Source of the DNA: Nemertoderma westbladi
Taxonomy: Eukaryota; Xenacoelomorpha; Nemertodermatida; Nemertodermatidae
Direction: 5' to 3'
Assembly: GCA_032718475.1 (NCBI GenBank)
Contig: JAUCBJ010008363.1
Span: forward strand, 124,001 to 188,000
Length of the DNA: 64,000 nt
Below are positions 44,719 through 56,000 of the stretch, in pieces. A model generated the notes under the pieces. That model saw only the letters and a list, made by a program, of their open reading frames with translations, had not been told where the DNA came from and made no database searches. The translations under genes and the position numbers were made by a program. Every line of letters starts with the position of its first letter. Position 1 is the stretch's first letter.

Positions 44719-47700
44719 TTAAGAATGCTGTGCCGGCTTGTCAACAAAATTGCACCGCCACAACTCCCTATCACCCATGACATTTGCTAGATCATCCGCA
44801 TCTTTAAGGCCAGTGTCCTTTAAGATGCGTCTCAAGAAAGTCATGGGCTGTCCACCATGCTTATTCACTCCATGAGGCTGCCAAAGTACAAGATTATGCA
44901 CTGGCTGGTCTTCACAGCGAAAGCAATGTCCTGCAAAGCGGAGGCGATTTTGTTCTAGTGTCAAGCTCGGGGGAACCAATGAGACACCTCCAATGTTATA
45001 TAGTGTCTGGTTGGAGATGTGTGCATTGTACTTGACACAATGAACCCGGCGTAGCATTCTTGTGAATGTGCCATCCAGAGATTTGGTGTCCTCAGCAGTT
45101 AGAGCCCAGCATGGACTCCCGTAGAGGAGTACTGGAACTACTGCTGCTCTAAATAATCGGACCTTAAGTTTCCGATTAATTCTCGGTGACTTCCAAATCC
45201 TGGAAAGCCTATTCAAGGCTGCCCATGCCTTTCCCTTACGTATACGAAGGTCCTCACCTGACTTCCGGATCCATGATCCCAGGTAACAGAAGTCGTCCAC
45301 ATGCTCAAGCATACCATCCTTTGAGCTTATGCTCATCCGATCAGAGACTTGCTGAGGACTTTCAAAGTTAACTGTCAGAATTTTGGTCTTTCTGGAGTTA
45401 ATAAAAAGACCAACACTAGAAGCAGCATGTTCTAATGAGCTGAGGAGCCGTTGGGCTCCCTCTAATGATTCTGAGAGTACTCCTAAGTCATCAGCAAAGT
45501 CTAGATCAGTTAGGTACTTGGCAGGATTTCCTCGACTTCTGGAGCCAGTAGGTGGAGTTATCATCACCCCATCATCATTATAATGATCTAAGGACATGCG
45601 TAGAACATAGTCAACCACAATAATGAACAAGAATGGTGCAAGTGTGTCTCCTTGGAGGACGCCCCATAACACTTCAAATGGTTCTGTGTCACCATCAACA
45701 GTAGACACAAATGTTGTCGAACCATCGTATACTGATCTGATTGCTGCAATAATTTCATCAGGAATCCCATATAATGAAAGTATGCTGAACATACGTGAGC
45801 GAGAGACTGAATCAAAGGCCTTGAAGAAGTCAACAAAGATAACAGCCAGATGCCTGTCTTTCTTTTTTGCTAACTCTTCAATTATCCTTCTAAGTGCCAA
45901 AATGGGCTCCATGGTCCCACGACCTTTACGGAACCCATTCTGATTTCCACGGAGCAGTCTCTCAATGGGATCCCTGATGCGATTTAATAGAATCCTATTG
46001 TATAGCTTTGCAGCAATCGAGATCAATGAGATTCCCCGAAAAGAACCATAGAGTGTTAGGTTGCCCTTCTTGGGAACTGGCACCAACTTATTTGTTTTCA
46101 TTTCTTGTGGGACTCTTGTTGTTCGGTACATGTCTACTATGATGGGATAGATGAGCTTTAAACACTCAGGTATTTTAAAGACCTCAGGGGGAACACCATC
46201 TACTCCACTGGCACGATTGGTCTTAATGCTCTTTGCAGCAGCCTTCACTTCTGCAAAGGAGATATCGCCAATGGGAATATCTGGGAGTACAGACTCAGAC
46301 ACTTTTACTTCTATAAAGTTATCAGGCAATACCCTGTCATTATTGAGGAGCTTTTCAAAGTGGGCTTTCCAACCATTGAGGCGATCGGCTGGTGATTCAG
46401 CCTTAACCTTGGTGGTTGGTTGGCTTTTCCGCCCAGTAAGCAGATTGATCGATTTCCATGCCTGGGATGATTGCCTGCTGTCGTCAGCATCATTAATGGC
46501 ATCAACCTGTTGGTTTATTAGCTCCTGTAGATTAGCAGAGTACTGCCTGTTCAGGGACCTAGATGCAGCCTTAACTGCATTCTTGGCCGCTGTAGTCTGT
46601 TTGAGTCGGGACTCTTTCTGCGCCTTATGAAGGTCATTTCGGCACTTCTGAATTTTGTTGTCAGTCCAGGGGGCCCTTTTCCTGTTACGAGGGTATACAG
46701 GAACTGTTTCTGCAGCTGCTAACTTAACTGCTTCTGTAAAGGCAGTATAGCCCTCACAGTGATCTGCCGCCTCAGAGGCAAGAGCCTCATACCTGTTGCT
46801 CAGCTGTAGTGTGAAGCTGGATCTCACACTTGGCTGTTGCAACAGAGAGGACCAGTCATGCCGTGGCAAGGCAGATTTCGTTGTTCTGCTAGCACGCAGA
46901 CTAAGTCTTACCTTGGCCACAATAAGGCGGTGATCACTGGAGAAGGGTCGAAGTGTAAATGCATTACAGTCTTGTATAGAGCTCCTGTATTTCCTACGAA
47001 ACAGAATATGGTCTATCTGGGACTTGTGACCACTGGGTCCACTATGAGTCCATAGCTTTCCAGTTCGCTTCTTGAACTGGGTTCCAGCCGAAAACAATCC
47101 ATTTCCAGAGATAAAATCCTGAAGATGGACAGAATTTCGGTTAACACTAGTGCTATAGACCCAGGGCGATGTAGGTGATTGATGCAAACTTGCATTAAAG
47201 TCTCCCAGGAATGTTAAGAATGCATGCTGATCCACTCCATCAGTAGCTGCTTGTAGATTGTGGTAGAAATTTTCCACCTCCTCTACAGGGGCAACACTAG
47301 TTGGAGAGTAGCACACAATCAGAACCACCTTAGGAAACTTCTTAGCCAGTCTTCCAGAACATGAGAAGTGGCAACGGATGATGCGGTTAGAGATTTGGTC
47401 TATTTTGTCCAATGCTGCATGTGCAGTTGGATTCATCAATAGACCAATTCCACCATTACCACTATCATCTGCTGACGCGAGGGCGAGTCGCCAACTGCCC
47501 CCCATGTCCTTAATCAGAACCTCATCAGTCTGTCCAGTCTGCATTCGGTGCTCTTGAACACCCACTGCGCTAAGAGAAAGCTTATCTGCCAAGGCAGTCA
47601 GCTCACCTTGTCGCATTGGGGACCCGAGTGTTAGGGTGTTTACTGAGGCTAGTCTTGTGACCTGCCTCAGATTCACCAATGGCTTTGTTGGTCGGGGTGG

Positions 47701-48021
47701 AACATGAGAGTAGCCTCCAACTCCAGAATCCCTCTCCCCATCACAATCTGGCCTTCCTAGTGACCCAGGGTTTGGGCCAGAAAGGTCATCAGGAAAGGGA
47801 CTCAAAGAATTGTTGGCTGCTCTCTCTCCAGTAGGGGGTGAGACAGGCAGCCGGTCAGGAGTTAACTGACGCCTGTGAGGCCGATTGTGTCCGGTAATTC
47901 CACTGGCCTCTAGTGGCCGGACCTCCGCATTGCTAATGTAATCCATAGTGGGGGGTTGGGGGGTGCTTTTTTGCCGAGTCAGCTCTCGGGGCAAATACCA
48001 CACCCTGGTTTGCCATTCCAC
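44719..48021 (-). CDS. LINE endonuclease-reverse transcriptase, 1100 aa, intact
   Basis: The protein nicks target DNA and reverse-transcribes its own RNA at the nick. Residues 1-115 are Pro/Arg-rich without a recognised domain. An apurinic-type endonuclease spans about 124-370: VQEHR (E157), FLGDFNAS (D274), SQIDHIL (D337) and FSSDHRLI (D363-H364). A basic, helical linker follows to about 595. The RT has YGSFRGISLIS (about 658-668), GNQNGFRKGRGT (692-703), VIFVDFFKAFDSV (catalytic D731), GVLQGDTLAPFLF (787-799) and LDFADDLGVL (D844-D845). The C-terminal part contains FCYLGSWI and HISNQTLYNIGG, as in RTE-related proteins. No stop or frameshift interrupts 1100 codons and all catalytic residues are present. 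The start is the first ATG; a second at residue 26 is also plausible. Confidence 0.92.
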   Translation of the reverse strand: MEWQTRVWYLPRELTRQKSTPQPPTMDYISNAEVRPLEASGITGHNRPHRRQLTPDRLPVSPPTGERAANNSLSPFPDDLSGPNPGSLGRPDCDGERDSGVGGYSHVPPRPTKPLVNLRQVTRLASVNTLTLGSPMRQGELTALADKLSLSAVGVQEHRMQTGQTDEVLIKDMGGSWRLALASADDSGNGGIGLLMNPTAHAALDKIDQISNRIIRCHFSCSGRLAKKFPKVVLIVCYSPTSVAPVEEVENFYHNLQAATDGVDQHAFLTFLGDFNASLHQSPTSPWVYSTSVNRNSVHLQDFISGNGLFSAGTQFKKRTGKLWTHSGPSGHKSQIDHILFRRKYRSSIQDCNAFTLRPFSSDHRLIVAKVRLSLRASRTTKSALPRHDWSSLLQQPSVRSSFTLQLSNRYEALASEAADHCEGYTAFTEAVKLAAAETVPVYPRNRKRAPWTDNKIQKCRNDLHKAQKESRLKQTTAAKNAVKAASRSLNRQYSANLQELINQQVDAINDADDSRQSSQAWKSINLLTGRKSQPTTKVKAESPADRLNGWKAHFEKLLNNDRVLPDNFIEVKVSESVLPDIPIGDISFAEVKAAAKSIKTNRASGVDGVPPEVFKIPECLKLIYPIIVDMYRTTRVPQEMKTNKLVPVPKKGNLTLYGSFRGISLISIAAKLYNRILLNRIRDPIERLLRGNQNGFRKGRGTMEPILALRRIIEELAKKKDRHLAVIFVDFFKAFDSVSRSRMFSILSLYGIPDEIIAAIRSVYDGSTTFVSTVDGDTEPFEVLWGVLQGDTLAPFLFIIVVDYVLRMSLDHYNDDGVMITPPTGSRSRGNPAKYLTDLDFADDLGVLSESLEGAQRLLSSLEHAASSVGLFINSRKTKILTVNFESPQQVSDRMSISSKDGMLEHVDDFCYLGSWIRKSGEDLRIRKGKAWAALNRLSRIWKSPRINRKLKVRLFRAAVVPVLLYGSPCWALTAEDTKSLDGTFTRMLRRVHCVKYNAHISNQTLYNIGGVSLVPPSLTLEQNRLRFAGHCFRCEDQPVHNLVLWQPHGVNKHGGQPMTFLRRILKDTGLKDADDLANVMGDRELWRCNFVDKPAQHS

Positions 48022-48835
48022 AGGGTGGGTGTCGCAATGGAGTCAGATATGAGGCCCATCACCCATATCTACTCTGGCGCACATGACCCACCATTGGCTG
48101 TTGCAGCTCATCTGCTGGGTCATGCCCTGTACCCTTGCTGCCAGGTGCAGGTCGCAGTGACGTGCTCTCAGAGTGGACATGAGAACACTCTACTCCTGAC
48201 CAGCCATTGGTAGATCACCATCTGCCTGGTCAGGCCATATACCCCTGCAGCCAAGTATATGGGTCCTTAATCCAGGACCAAGGGCGTCCTTATCCCAGAA
48301 CGAAGGGGGTCCTAGTTACAGGACCAGATTTGCCCTAGTAAGAGGGTCTATGCAGCTACAGGTGGCACCTCCTTTATGCTGCATGGAGGTGGCAAGTTTT
48401 CTTGATCAATGACCTAGAATACCTGACCTGACTTGCTATGCCGCTATGAATGGTACAATGCAGTATTAAAATGACACATGTCATATTGGTACGATAGTGG
48501 TGTTTGTTATGAACTGATTGTTAGTAGCAAAAGGTACTATTAGAAGATAATGGGGGTATAACCTCGGGAATATCATATAGATAAAACACAGCGTTACCCT
48601 GCAGAAACATCATACCAGCGATGGTAAGAAATAACATCGCTTAAGCGGACCAATAAGTTAGTTTAATAAGCCAAGTAGGACCAATAAGATTAGTTTGGGT
48701 TTTAGAAAAATATACCTTGTAATAAATGTTAGAGTAATGTGAAACCACTTATTCACCAAAAATACCGATAGTAATTATATGTAAATCCCCCCCAAATATA
48801 TAAGCCAATTTTTCTATCATAAACCATTGTATTGT
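48022..48835 (-). other. 5' leader of the RTE-like LINE
   Basis: About 0.8 kb between the upstream target duplication and the ORF. The part next to the ORF is GC-rich; 48390-48835 is AT-rich. No domain is recognisable, and a short frame on the other strand (47956-48213) shows no sign of coding. Confidence 0.6.
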
Positions 48836-50263
48836 AAGAGATAGACAATCTTAAATGAAAGTCGAAAGAGCAGGTAACACTTACATTTATAGAAGTAATC
48901 AGCTGTTCTTTGCTTCGTCTTTCCCCTGGAGATGGATGAATTTTTATTGCGTCGGAACACCCTCTTTTTGAGGCTCTCAGAGTGAAGATATAAGTAGCCT
49001 ATCTCCCTGTTAATATTGTTGTGTTCTAGAATATGTTTTATAGTTTCATCGTATTGCCAAAGCGGCTGGAGCCGAACTTAATATGTGATACAATAATTCA
49101 CCTCAAATTTCTCAGCTATTTCATGAATATAATGAGTATATTAAAGCCATGTCAAAATCCTTGGTGTTTTTCAGTAATAATTCATTAAAATCTCCTCTGA
49201 TTTTTTTTAAAAAACGACATCGATTTTCATATTCATGACTTCTAATCCACTCCAAGAGATAGACAATCTTAAATGAAAGTCAAAAGAGTAGGTAACACTT
49301 ACATTTATAGAAGTAATCAGCTGTTCTTTGCTTCGTCTTTCCCCTGGAGATGGATGAATTTTGATTGCGTCGGAACACCCCCTTTTTGAGGCTCTCAGAG
49401 TGAAGATATAAGTAGCCTATCTCCCTGTTAATATTGTTGTGTTCTAGAATGTGTATTATAGTTTCATCGTATTGCCAAAGCAGCTGGAGCCGAACTTAAT
49501 ATGTGATACAACAATTCACCTCAAATTTCTCAGTTATTTCATGAATATAATGAGTATTAAAGCCATGTTAAAATCCTTGGTGTTTTTCAGCATTAATTCA
49601 TTAAAATCTCCTCTGATTTTTTTCAAAAAACGACATCGATTTTCATATTCATGACTTCTAATCCACTCCAAGAGATAGACAATCTTAAATGAAAGTCAAA
49701 AGAGTAGGTAACACTTACATTTATAGAAGTAATCAGCTGTTCTTTGCTTCGTCTTTCCCCTGGAGATGGATGAATTTTGATTGCGTCGGAACACCCCCTT
49801 TTTGAGGCTCTCAGAGTGAAGATATAAGTAGCCTATCTCCCTGTTAATATTGTTGTGTTTTAGAATATGTATTATAGTTTCATCGTATTGCCAAAGCGGC
49901 TGGAGCCGAAGTTAATATGTGATACAATAATTCACCTCAAATTTCTCAGCTATTTCATGAATATAATGAGTATTAAAGCCATGTCAAAATCCTTGGTGTT
50001 TTTCACCAATAATTTATTAGAATCTCCTCTGATTTTTTTAAAAAAACGACATCGATTTTCATATTCATGACTTCTAACCCACTCCAAGAGATAGACAATC
50101 TTAAATGAAAGTCAAAAGAGCACGTAACACTTACATTTATAGAAGTAATCAGCTGTTCTTTGCTTCGTCTTTCCCCTGGAGATGGATGAATTTTGATTGC
50201 GTCGGAACACCCCCTTTTTGAGGCTCTCAGAGTGAAGATATAAGTAGCCTATCTCCCTGTTAA
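48836..50263 (+). repeat. Satellite block 7 (plus orientation)
   Basis: Between three and four full monomers, very alike, sharing AATATGTATTATAG or AATGTGTATTATAG and TCACCAATAATTTATTAGAATC with monomers of block 6 (near 42570). The block ends at TTAA (50260-50263) in CTCCCTGTTAA. Confidence 0.94.
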
Positions 50264-53033
50264 CCCTATTAACCCTATTAGTACCGGGCTATAAAATGTT
50301 GTACAAATACCGGGAGGGGGTCATATTGACCCCCCCCTCTAAAATCTACAAATATTTACGAAAACGTCTGATTTTTTGTTTGTACGTAGGTATCACTTGT
50401 CTGGATCCGACCGAAAAAAAAAATTTCGAAAAAAATGTACTGGGGTGGTTATATTGCAGCACCAAAATTACAAGTAGTGCACAATTTTCACCAAATTTGA
50501 AAGTTACATTTTCGCTAATTATTTTTCAATACAGGTTTTCTGGGGTGCAAAATACATTGGAAAATATTAAAAAATGATATGATTACTATAAATGGCTGTT
50601 TAGTCCTCTCTGCGTAGGAAAAAAATGAAAAAAACAAGTAACCAGCACTTTTCAGTTAGAACACAAAATTTTTAATTCACTTATACGATGCTATAAATTC
50701 ACATTTTCAGGTTTTCGAGGGCGCTGATTCTAATGGAATACATTTCTAATATGCCAGATCATTGCTACTTGTATTTTTCGGCGTTTTTTGGCAAATTTTG
50801 GTGCTAGCACCAAATTTCGTACCCATCACCAAAAAGTACAAGTTTGCGATGTCCAGTGCTGTTTTTATTGATTCCATCGGATTCAGGACCCTCATAAACC
50901 CGTATAACGCAAGAAACAAGGTGATACTATCTACTTATCAATATGCATATTTTCCAAAATTTGGTGCTGGCACAACAATTTTCACCCACCGGCGAAAAAT
51001 ACCATTTTGAGAACACTTATGAAATTTTTACTGATTCCATTGAATTCAGAACCATCACAAACCCATATAACGCAAGAAACAAGGTGACACAATCAATTGA
51101 TATATTTGATGGTTTTCAAAATTTGGTGCTAGCACCACATTTTGCACCCACATCCGAAAAATACAAGTTTGAGATGTCTAGTTCGATAATTATATTTTCC
51201 ATAGAATTCAGAACAGCCATAAACCTCTAAAACCCAAGAAATAAGTTGTCACAAGCAATTTTATCTATTGAATGGATTTTCAAAATTTCGTGCTTGCACC
51301 AAAATTTGCACACAGCACCGAAAAATACAAGTTTGATACGCTTGGTGCAACTCGTATATATTTCATCGAATCTAGAAACCCAAAAAACCCCAATTGCGTA
51401 AAAAACAAGTTTCAAACGATCAATTTACAAAATTGACTTATTTCAAAATTTGGTGCTGGCACCAAAATTTGGCAACCACCGAAAAAAACCACCGAAAAAA
51501 AAATATGACCCCTCCCGTGGTTTTTTTATTATAAATCTGAAACAAACGCAGTTGGGAATCTGAAATTTTATGACTTTTCCTAAAAATCTATTGTCTTCCT
51601 AGTAGTGAAAACCGTTTTCAAAAATATTGGGTACTTTTCGAGTTATAGCACCATTTTTTAACCCTACTTTTGGCACTTTTTTTGAGACGTTTTTTGAAAA
51701 TTACATTTCATTAAATATGAATTGTAACTTCTCTATTTTTGATTTACACCGGTTTTTTGGTGTTAGAAATTGGATGGAATTCATATAAATTGATTTAGAA
51801 ATTTCAAACTTGTTTTTTTCGGCGGGTGCCAAATTTTGGTGCCAGCACCAAATTTTGAAATATGTCAATTTTGTAAATTAATTGTTTGAAACTTGTTTTT
51901 ACGCAATTGGGGTTTTTTGGGGTTCTGGTTTCGATGAAATATATACGAGTTGCACCAAGCGTATCAAACTTGTATTTTTCGGTGCTGTGTGCAAATTTTG
52001 GTGCTAGCACGAAATTTTGAAAATCCATTCAATAGATAAAATTGTTTGTGACACTTTATTTCTTGCATTTTAGAGGTTTATGGCTGTTCAGAATTCAATG
52101 GAATATATAATTATCGAACTAGACATCTCAAACTTGTATTTTTCGGAAGTGGGTGCAAAATGTGGTGCTAGCACCAAAATTTGAAATCCATCAAATACAT
52201 CAATTGATTGTGTCACCTTGTTTCTTGCGTTATACGGGTTTGTGAGGGTTCTGAATTCAATGGAATCCGTAAAAATTTCATACGAGTTTTCAAACTTGTA
52301 TTTTTCGCCGGTGGGTGAAAATTGTTGTGCCAGCACCAAATTTTGGAAAATAAACAAATTGATCAGAAGATAGTATTATCTTGTTTCTTGCGTTATACGG
52401 GTTTATGAGCGTCCTGAATCCGATGGAATCAATAAAAACAGCACTGGACATCGCAAACTTGTACTTTTTGGTGATGGGTACGAAATTTTGGTGCTAGCAC
52501 CAAAATTTGCCAAATTACGCCGAAAAATACAAGTAGCAATGATCTGGCATATTTGAAATGTATTCCATTAGAATCAGCGCCCTAGAAAACCTGAAAATGT
52601 ATATTTATAGCATTGTATAAGTGAATTAAAAATTTTGTGTTCTAACTGAAAAGTGCTAGTTACTTGTTTTTTTCATTTTTTTCCTACGCATAGAGGACTA
52701 AACAGCCATTTATGGTAATCATATCATTTTTAAATATTTTCCAAAGTATTTTGCGTCCCAGAAAACCTGTATTGAAAAATAATTAGCAGAAAAATGTAAC
52801 TTTCAAATTTTGTGAAAATTGTGCACTACTTGTAATTTTGGTGCTGCAATATTACCACCCCAGTACATTTTTTCGAAAATTTTTTTTTTCGGTCGGATCC
52901 AGACTAGTGATACCTACGTACACACAAAAAATTAGACGTTTTCGTTAATATTTGTAGATTTTAGAGGGAGGGGTCAATATGACCCCCCCCCCCCGGTATT
53001 TGTACAGCATTTTATAGCCCGGTACTAATAGGG
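50264..53033. mobile_element. TTAA element C, an inverted dimer with two right ends
   Basis: A 2770-bp insertion between TTAA at 50260-50263 and 53034-53037; the satellite reads through (CTGTTAATATTG) without it. The left arm (50264 to about 51491) is the reverse complement of the right part of element A. The right arm (about 51506-53033) is the nearly complete forward element. They meet at A-rich sequence around 51491-51506, so both outer ends are the CCCTATTAGTACCGGG type. At the left the end is duplicated (TTAACCCTATTAACCCTATTA). No transposase is encoded; the small open frames (50296-50577, 50762-51230, 51804-52357) come from the internal 160-bp repeats. Confidence 0.87.
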
Positions 53034-56000
53034 TTAATATTGTTGTGTTCTAGAATATTTATTATAGTTTCATCGTATTGCCAAAGCGGCTGGAGCCGAA
53101 GTTAATATGTGATACAATAATTCACCTCAAATTTCTCAGCTATTTCATGAATATAATGAGTATTAAAGCCATGTCAAAATCCTTGGTGTTTTTCAGCATT
53201 AATTTATTAAAATCTCCTCTAATTTTTTACAAAAAACGACATCGATTTTCATATTCATGACTTCTAACCCACTCCAAGAGATAGACAATCTTAAATGAAA
53301 GCCAAAAGAGCAGGTAACACTTAAATTTATAGAAGTAATCAGCTGTTCTTTGCTTCGTATTTCCCCTGGAGATGGATGAATTTTGATTGTGTCAGAACAC
53401 CCTCTTTTTGAGGCTCTCAGAGTGAAGAGATAAGTAGCCTATCTCCCTGTTAATATTGTTGTGTTCTAGAATATTTATTATAGTTTCATCGTATTGCCAA
53501 AGCGGCTGGAGCCGAATTTAATATGTGATACAATAATTCACCTCAAATTTCTCAGCTATTTCATGAATATAATGAGTATTAAAGCCATGTCAAAATCCTT
53601 GGTGTTTTTCAGCATTAATTTATTAAAATCTTCTCTGATTTTTTACAAAAAACGACATCGATTTTTATATTCATGACTTCTAACCCACTCCAAGAGATAG
53701 ACAATCTTAAATGAAAGTCAAAAGAGCAGGTAACACTTACATTTATAGAAGTAATCAGCTGTTCTTTGCTTCGTCTTTCCCCTGGAGATGGATGAATTTT
53801 GATTGCGTCGGAACACCCCCTTTTTGAGGCTCTGAGTGGAGATATAAGTAGCCTATCTCCCTGTTAATATTGTTGTGTTCTAGAATGTGTATTATAGTTT
53901 CATCGTATTGCCAAAGCAGCTGGAGCCGAACTTAATATGTGATACAATAATTCACCTCAAATTTCTGAGCTATTTCATGAATAATGAGTTTTAAAGCCAT
54001 GTCAAAATCCTTGGTGTTTTTCAGCATTAATTTATTAAAATCTCCTCTGATTTTTTACAAAAAACGACATCGATTTTCATATTTATAACTTCTAACCCAC
54101 TCCACGAGATAGAGAATCTTAAACGAAAGTCATAAGAACAGGTAACACTTACATTTATAGAAGTAATCAGCTGTTATTTGCTTCGTCTTTCTCCTGGAGA
54201 TGGATTAATTTTGATTGCGTCGGAACACCCCCTATCTGTGGCTCTCAGAGTGAAGATATAAGTAGCCTATCTCTCTGTTAATATTGTTGTGTTCTAGAAT
54301 ATTTATTATAGTTTCATCGTATTAAATATCTAAAATAGTTCATGAATATAATGAGTATAAAATCCTTGGTGTTTTTCAGCAATAATTTATTAAAATCTCC
54401 TCTGATTTTTTACAAAAAACGACATCGATTTTCATATTCATGACTTCTAATCCACTCCAAGAGATAGACAATCTTAAATGAAAGTCAAAAGAGCAGGTAA
54501 CACTTACATTTATAGAAGTAATCAGCTGTTCTTTGCTTCGTCTTTCCCCTGGAGATGGATGAATTTTGATTGCGTCGGAACACCCCCTTTTTGAGGCTCT
54601 CAGACTGAAGATATAAGTAGCCTATCTCCCTGTTAATATTGTTGTGTTTTAGAATATGTATTATAGTTTCATCGTATTGCCAAAGCGGCTGGAGCCGAAG
54701 TTAATATGTGATACAATAATTCACCTCAAATTTCTCAGCTATTTCATGAATATAATGAGTATTAAAGCCATGTCATAATCCTTGGTGTTTTTCAGCATTA
54801 ATGTATTAAAATCTCCTCTGATTTTTTACAAAAAACGACATCGATTTTTATATTCATGACTTCTAACCCACTCCAAGAGATAGACAATCTTAAATGAAAG
54901 TCAAAAGAGCAGGTAACACTTACATTTATAGAAGTAATCAGCTGTTCTTTGCTTCGTCTTTCCCCTGGAGATGGATGAATTTTGATTGTGTCAGAACACC
55001 CCCTTTTTGAGGCTCTCAGAGTGAAGAGATAAGTAGCCTATCTCCCTGTTAATATTGTTGTGTTCTAGAATATGTATTATAGTTTCATCGTATTGCCAAA
55101 GCGGCTGGAGCCAAACTTAATATGTGATACAATAATTCACCTCAAATTTCTCAGCTATTTCATGAATATAATGAGTATTAAAGCCATGTCAAAATCCTTG
55201 GTGTTTTTCAGCATTAATTTATTAAAATCTCCTCTAATTTTTTACAAAAAACGACATCGATTTTCATATTCATGACTTCTAACCCACTCCAAGAGATAGA
55301 CAATCTTAAATGAAAGCCAAAAGAGCAGGTAACACTTAAATTTATAGAAGTAATCAGCTGTTCTTTGCTTCGTATTTCCTCTGGAGATGGATGAATTTTG
55401 ATTGTGTCAGAACACCCCCTTTTTGAGGCTCTCAGAGTGAAGAGATAAGTAGCCTATCTCCCTGTTAATATTGTTGTGTTCTAGAATATTTATTATAGTT
55501 TCATCGTATTGCCAAAGCGGCTGGAGCCGAATTTAATATGTGATACAATAATTCACCTCAAATTTCTCAGCTATTTCATGAATATAATGAGTATTAAAGC
55601 CATGTCAAAATCCTTGGTGTTTTTCAGCATTAATTTATTAAAATCTTCTCTGATTTTTTACAAAAAACGACATCGATTTTCATATTCATGACTTCTAACC
55701 CACTCCAAGAGATAGACAATCTTAAATGAAAGTCAAAAGAGCAGGTAACACTTACATTTATAGAAGTAATCAGCTGTTCTTTGCTTCGTCTTTCCCCTGG
55801 AGATGGATGAATTTTGATTGCGTCGGAACACCCCCTTTTTGAGGCTCTGAGTGGAGATATAAGTAGCCTATCTCCCTGTTAATATTGTTGTGTTCTAGAA
55901 TGTGTATTATAGTTTCATCGTATTGCCAAAGCAGCTGGAGCCGAACTTAATATGTGATACAATAATTCACCTCAAATTTCTGAGCTATTTCATGAATAAT

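Larger units (their letters stand above)
44678..48835 (-). mobile_element. RTE-like LINE, apparently full length
   Basis: A 4158-bp insertion with an 11-bp target duplication AAGAGATAGAC (44667-44677 and 48836-48846). On the coding strand it ends in a short TAG repeat (44678-44688 on the plus strand reads CTACTACTACTA), typical of RTE-type 3' tails. Its single long ORF is uninterrupted and preceded by about 0.8 kb of leader. Long GC-balanced coding sequence contrasts sharply with the AT-rich satellite around it, suggesting a young insertion. Confidence 0.9.

Noticed and set aside
46151-46630. 159-codon plus-strand frame inside the RTE-like LINE
   Set aside because: Shadow of the intact minus-strand ORF.
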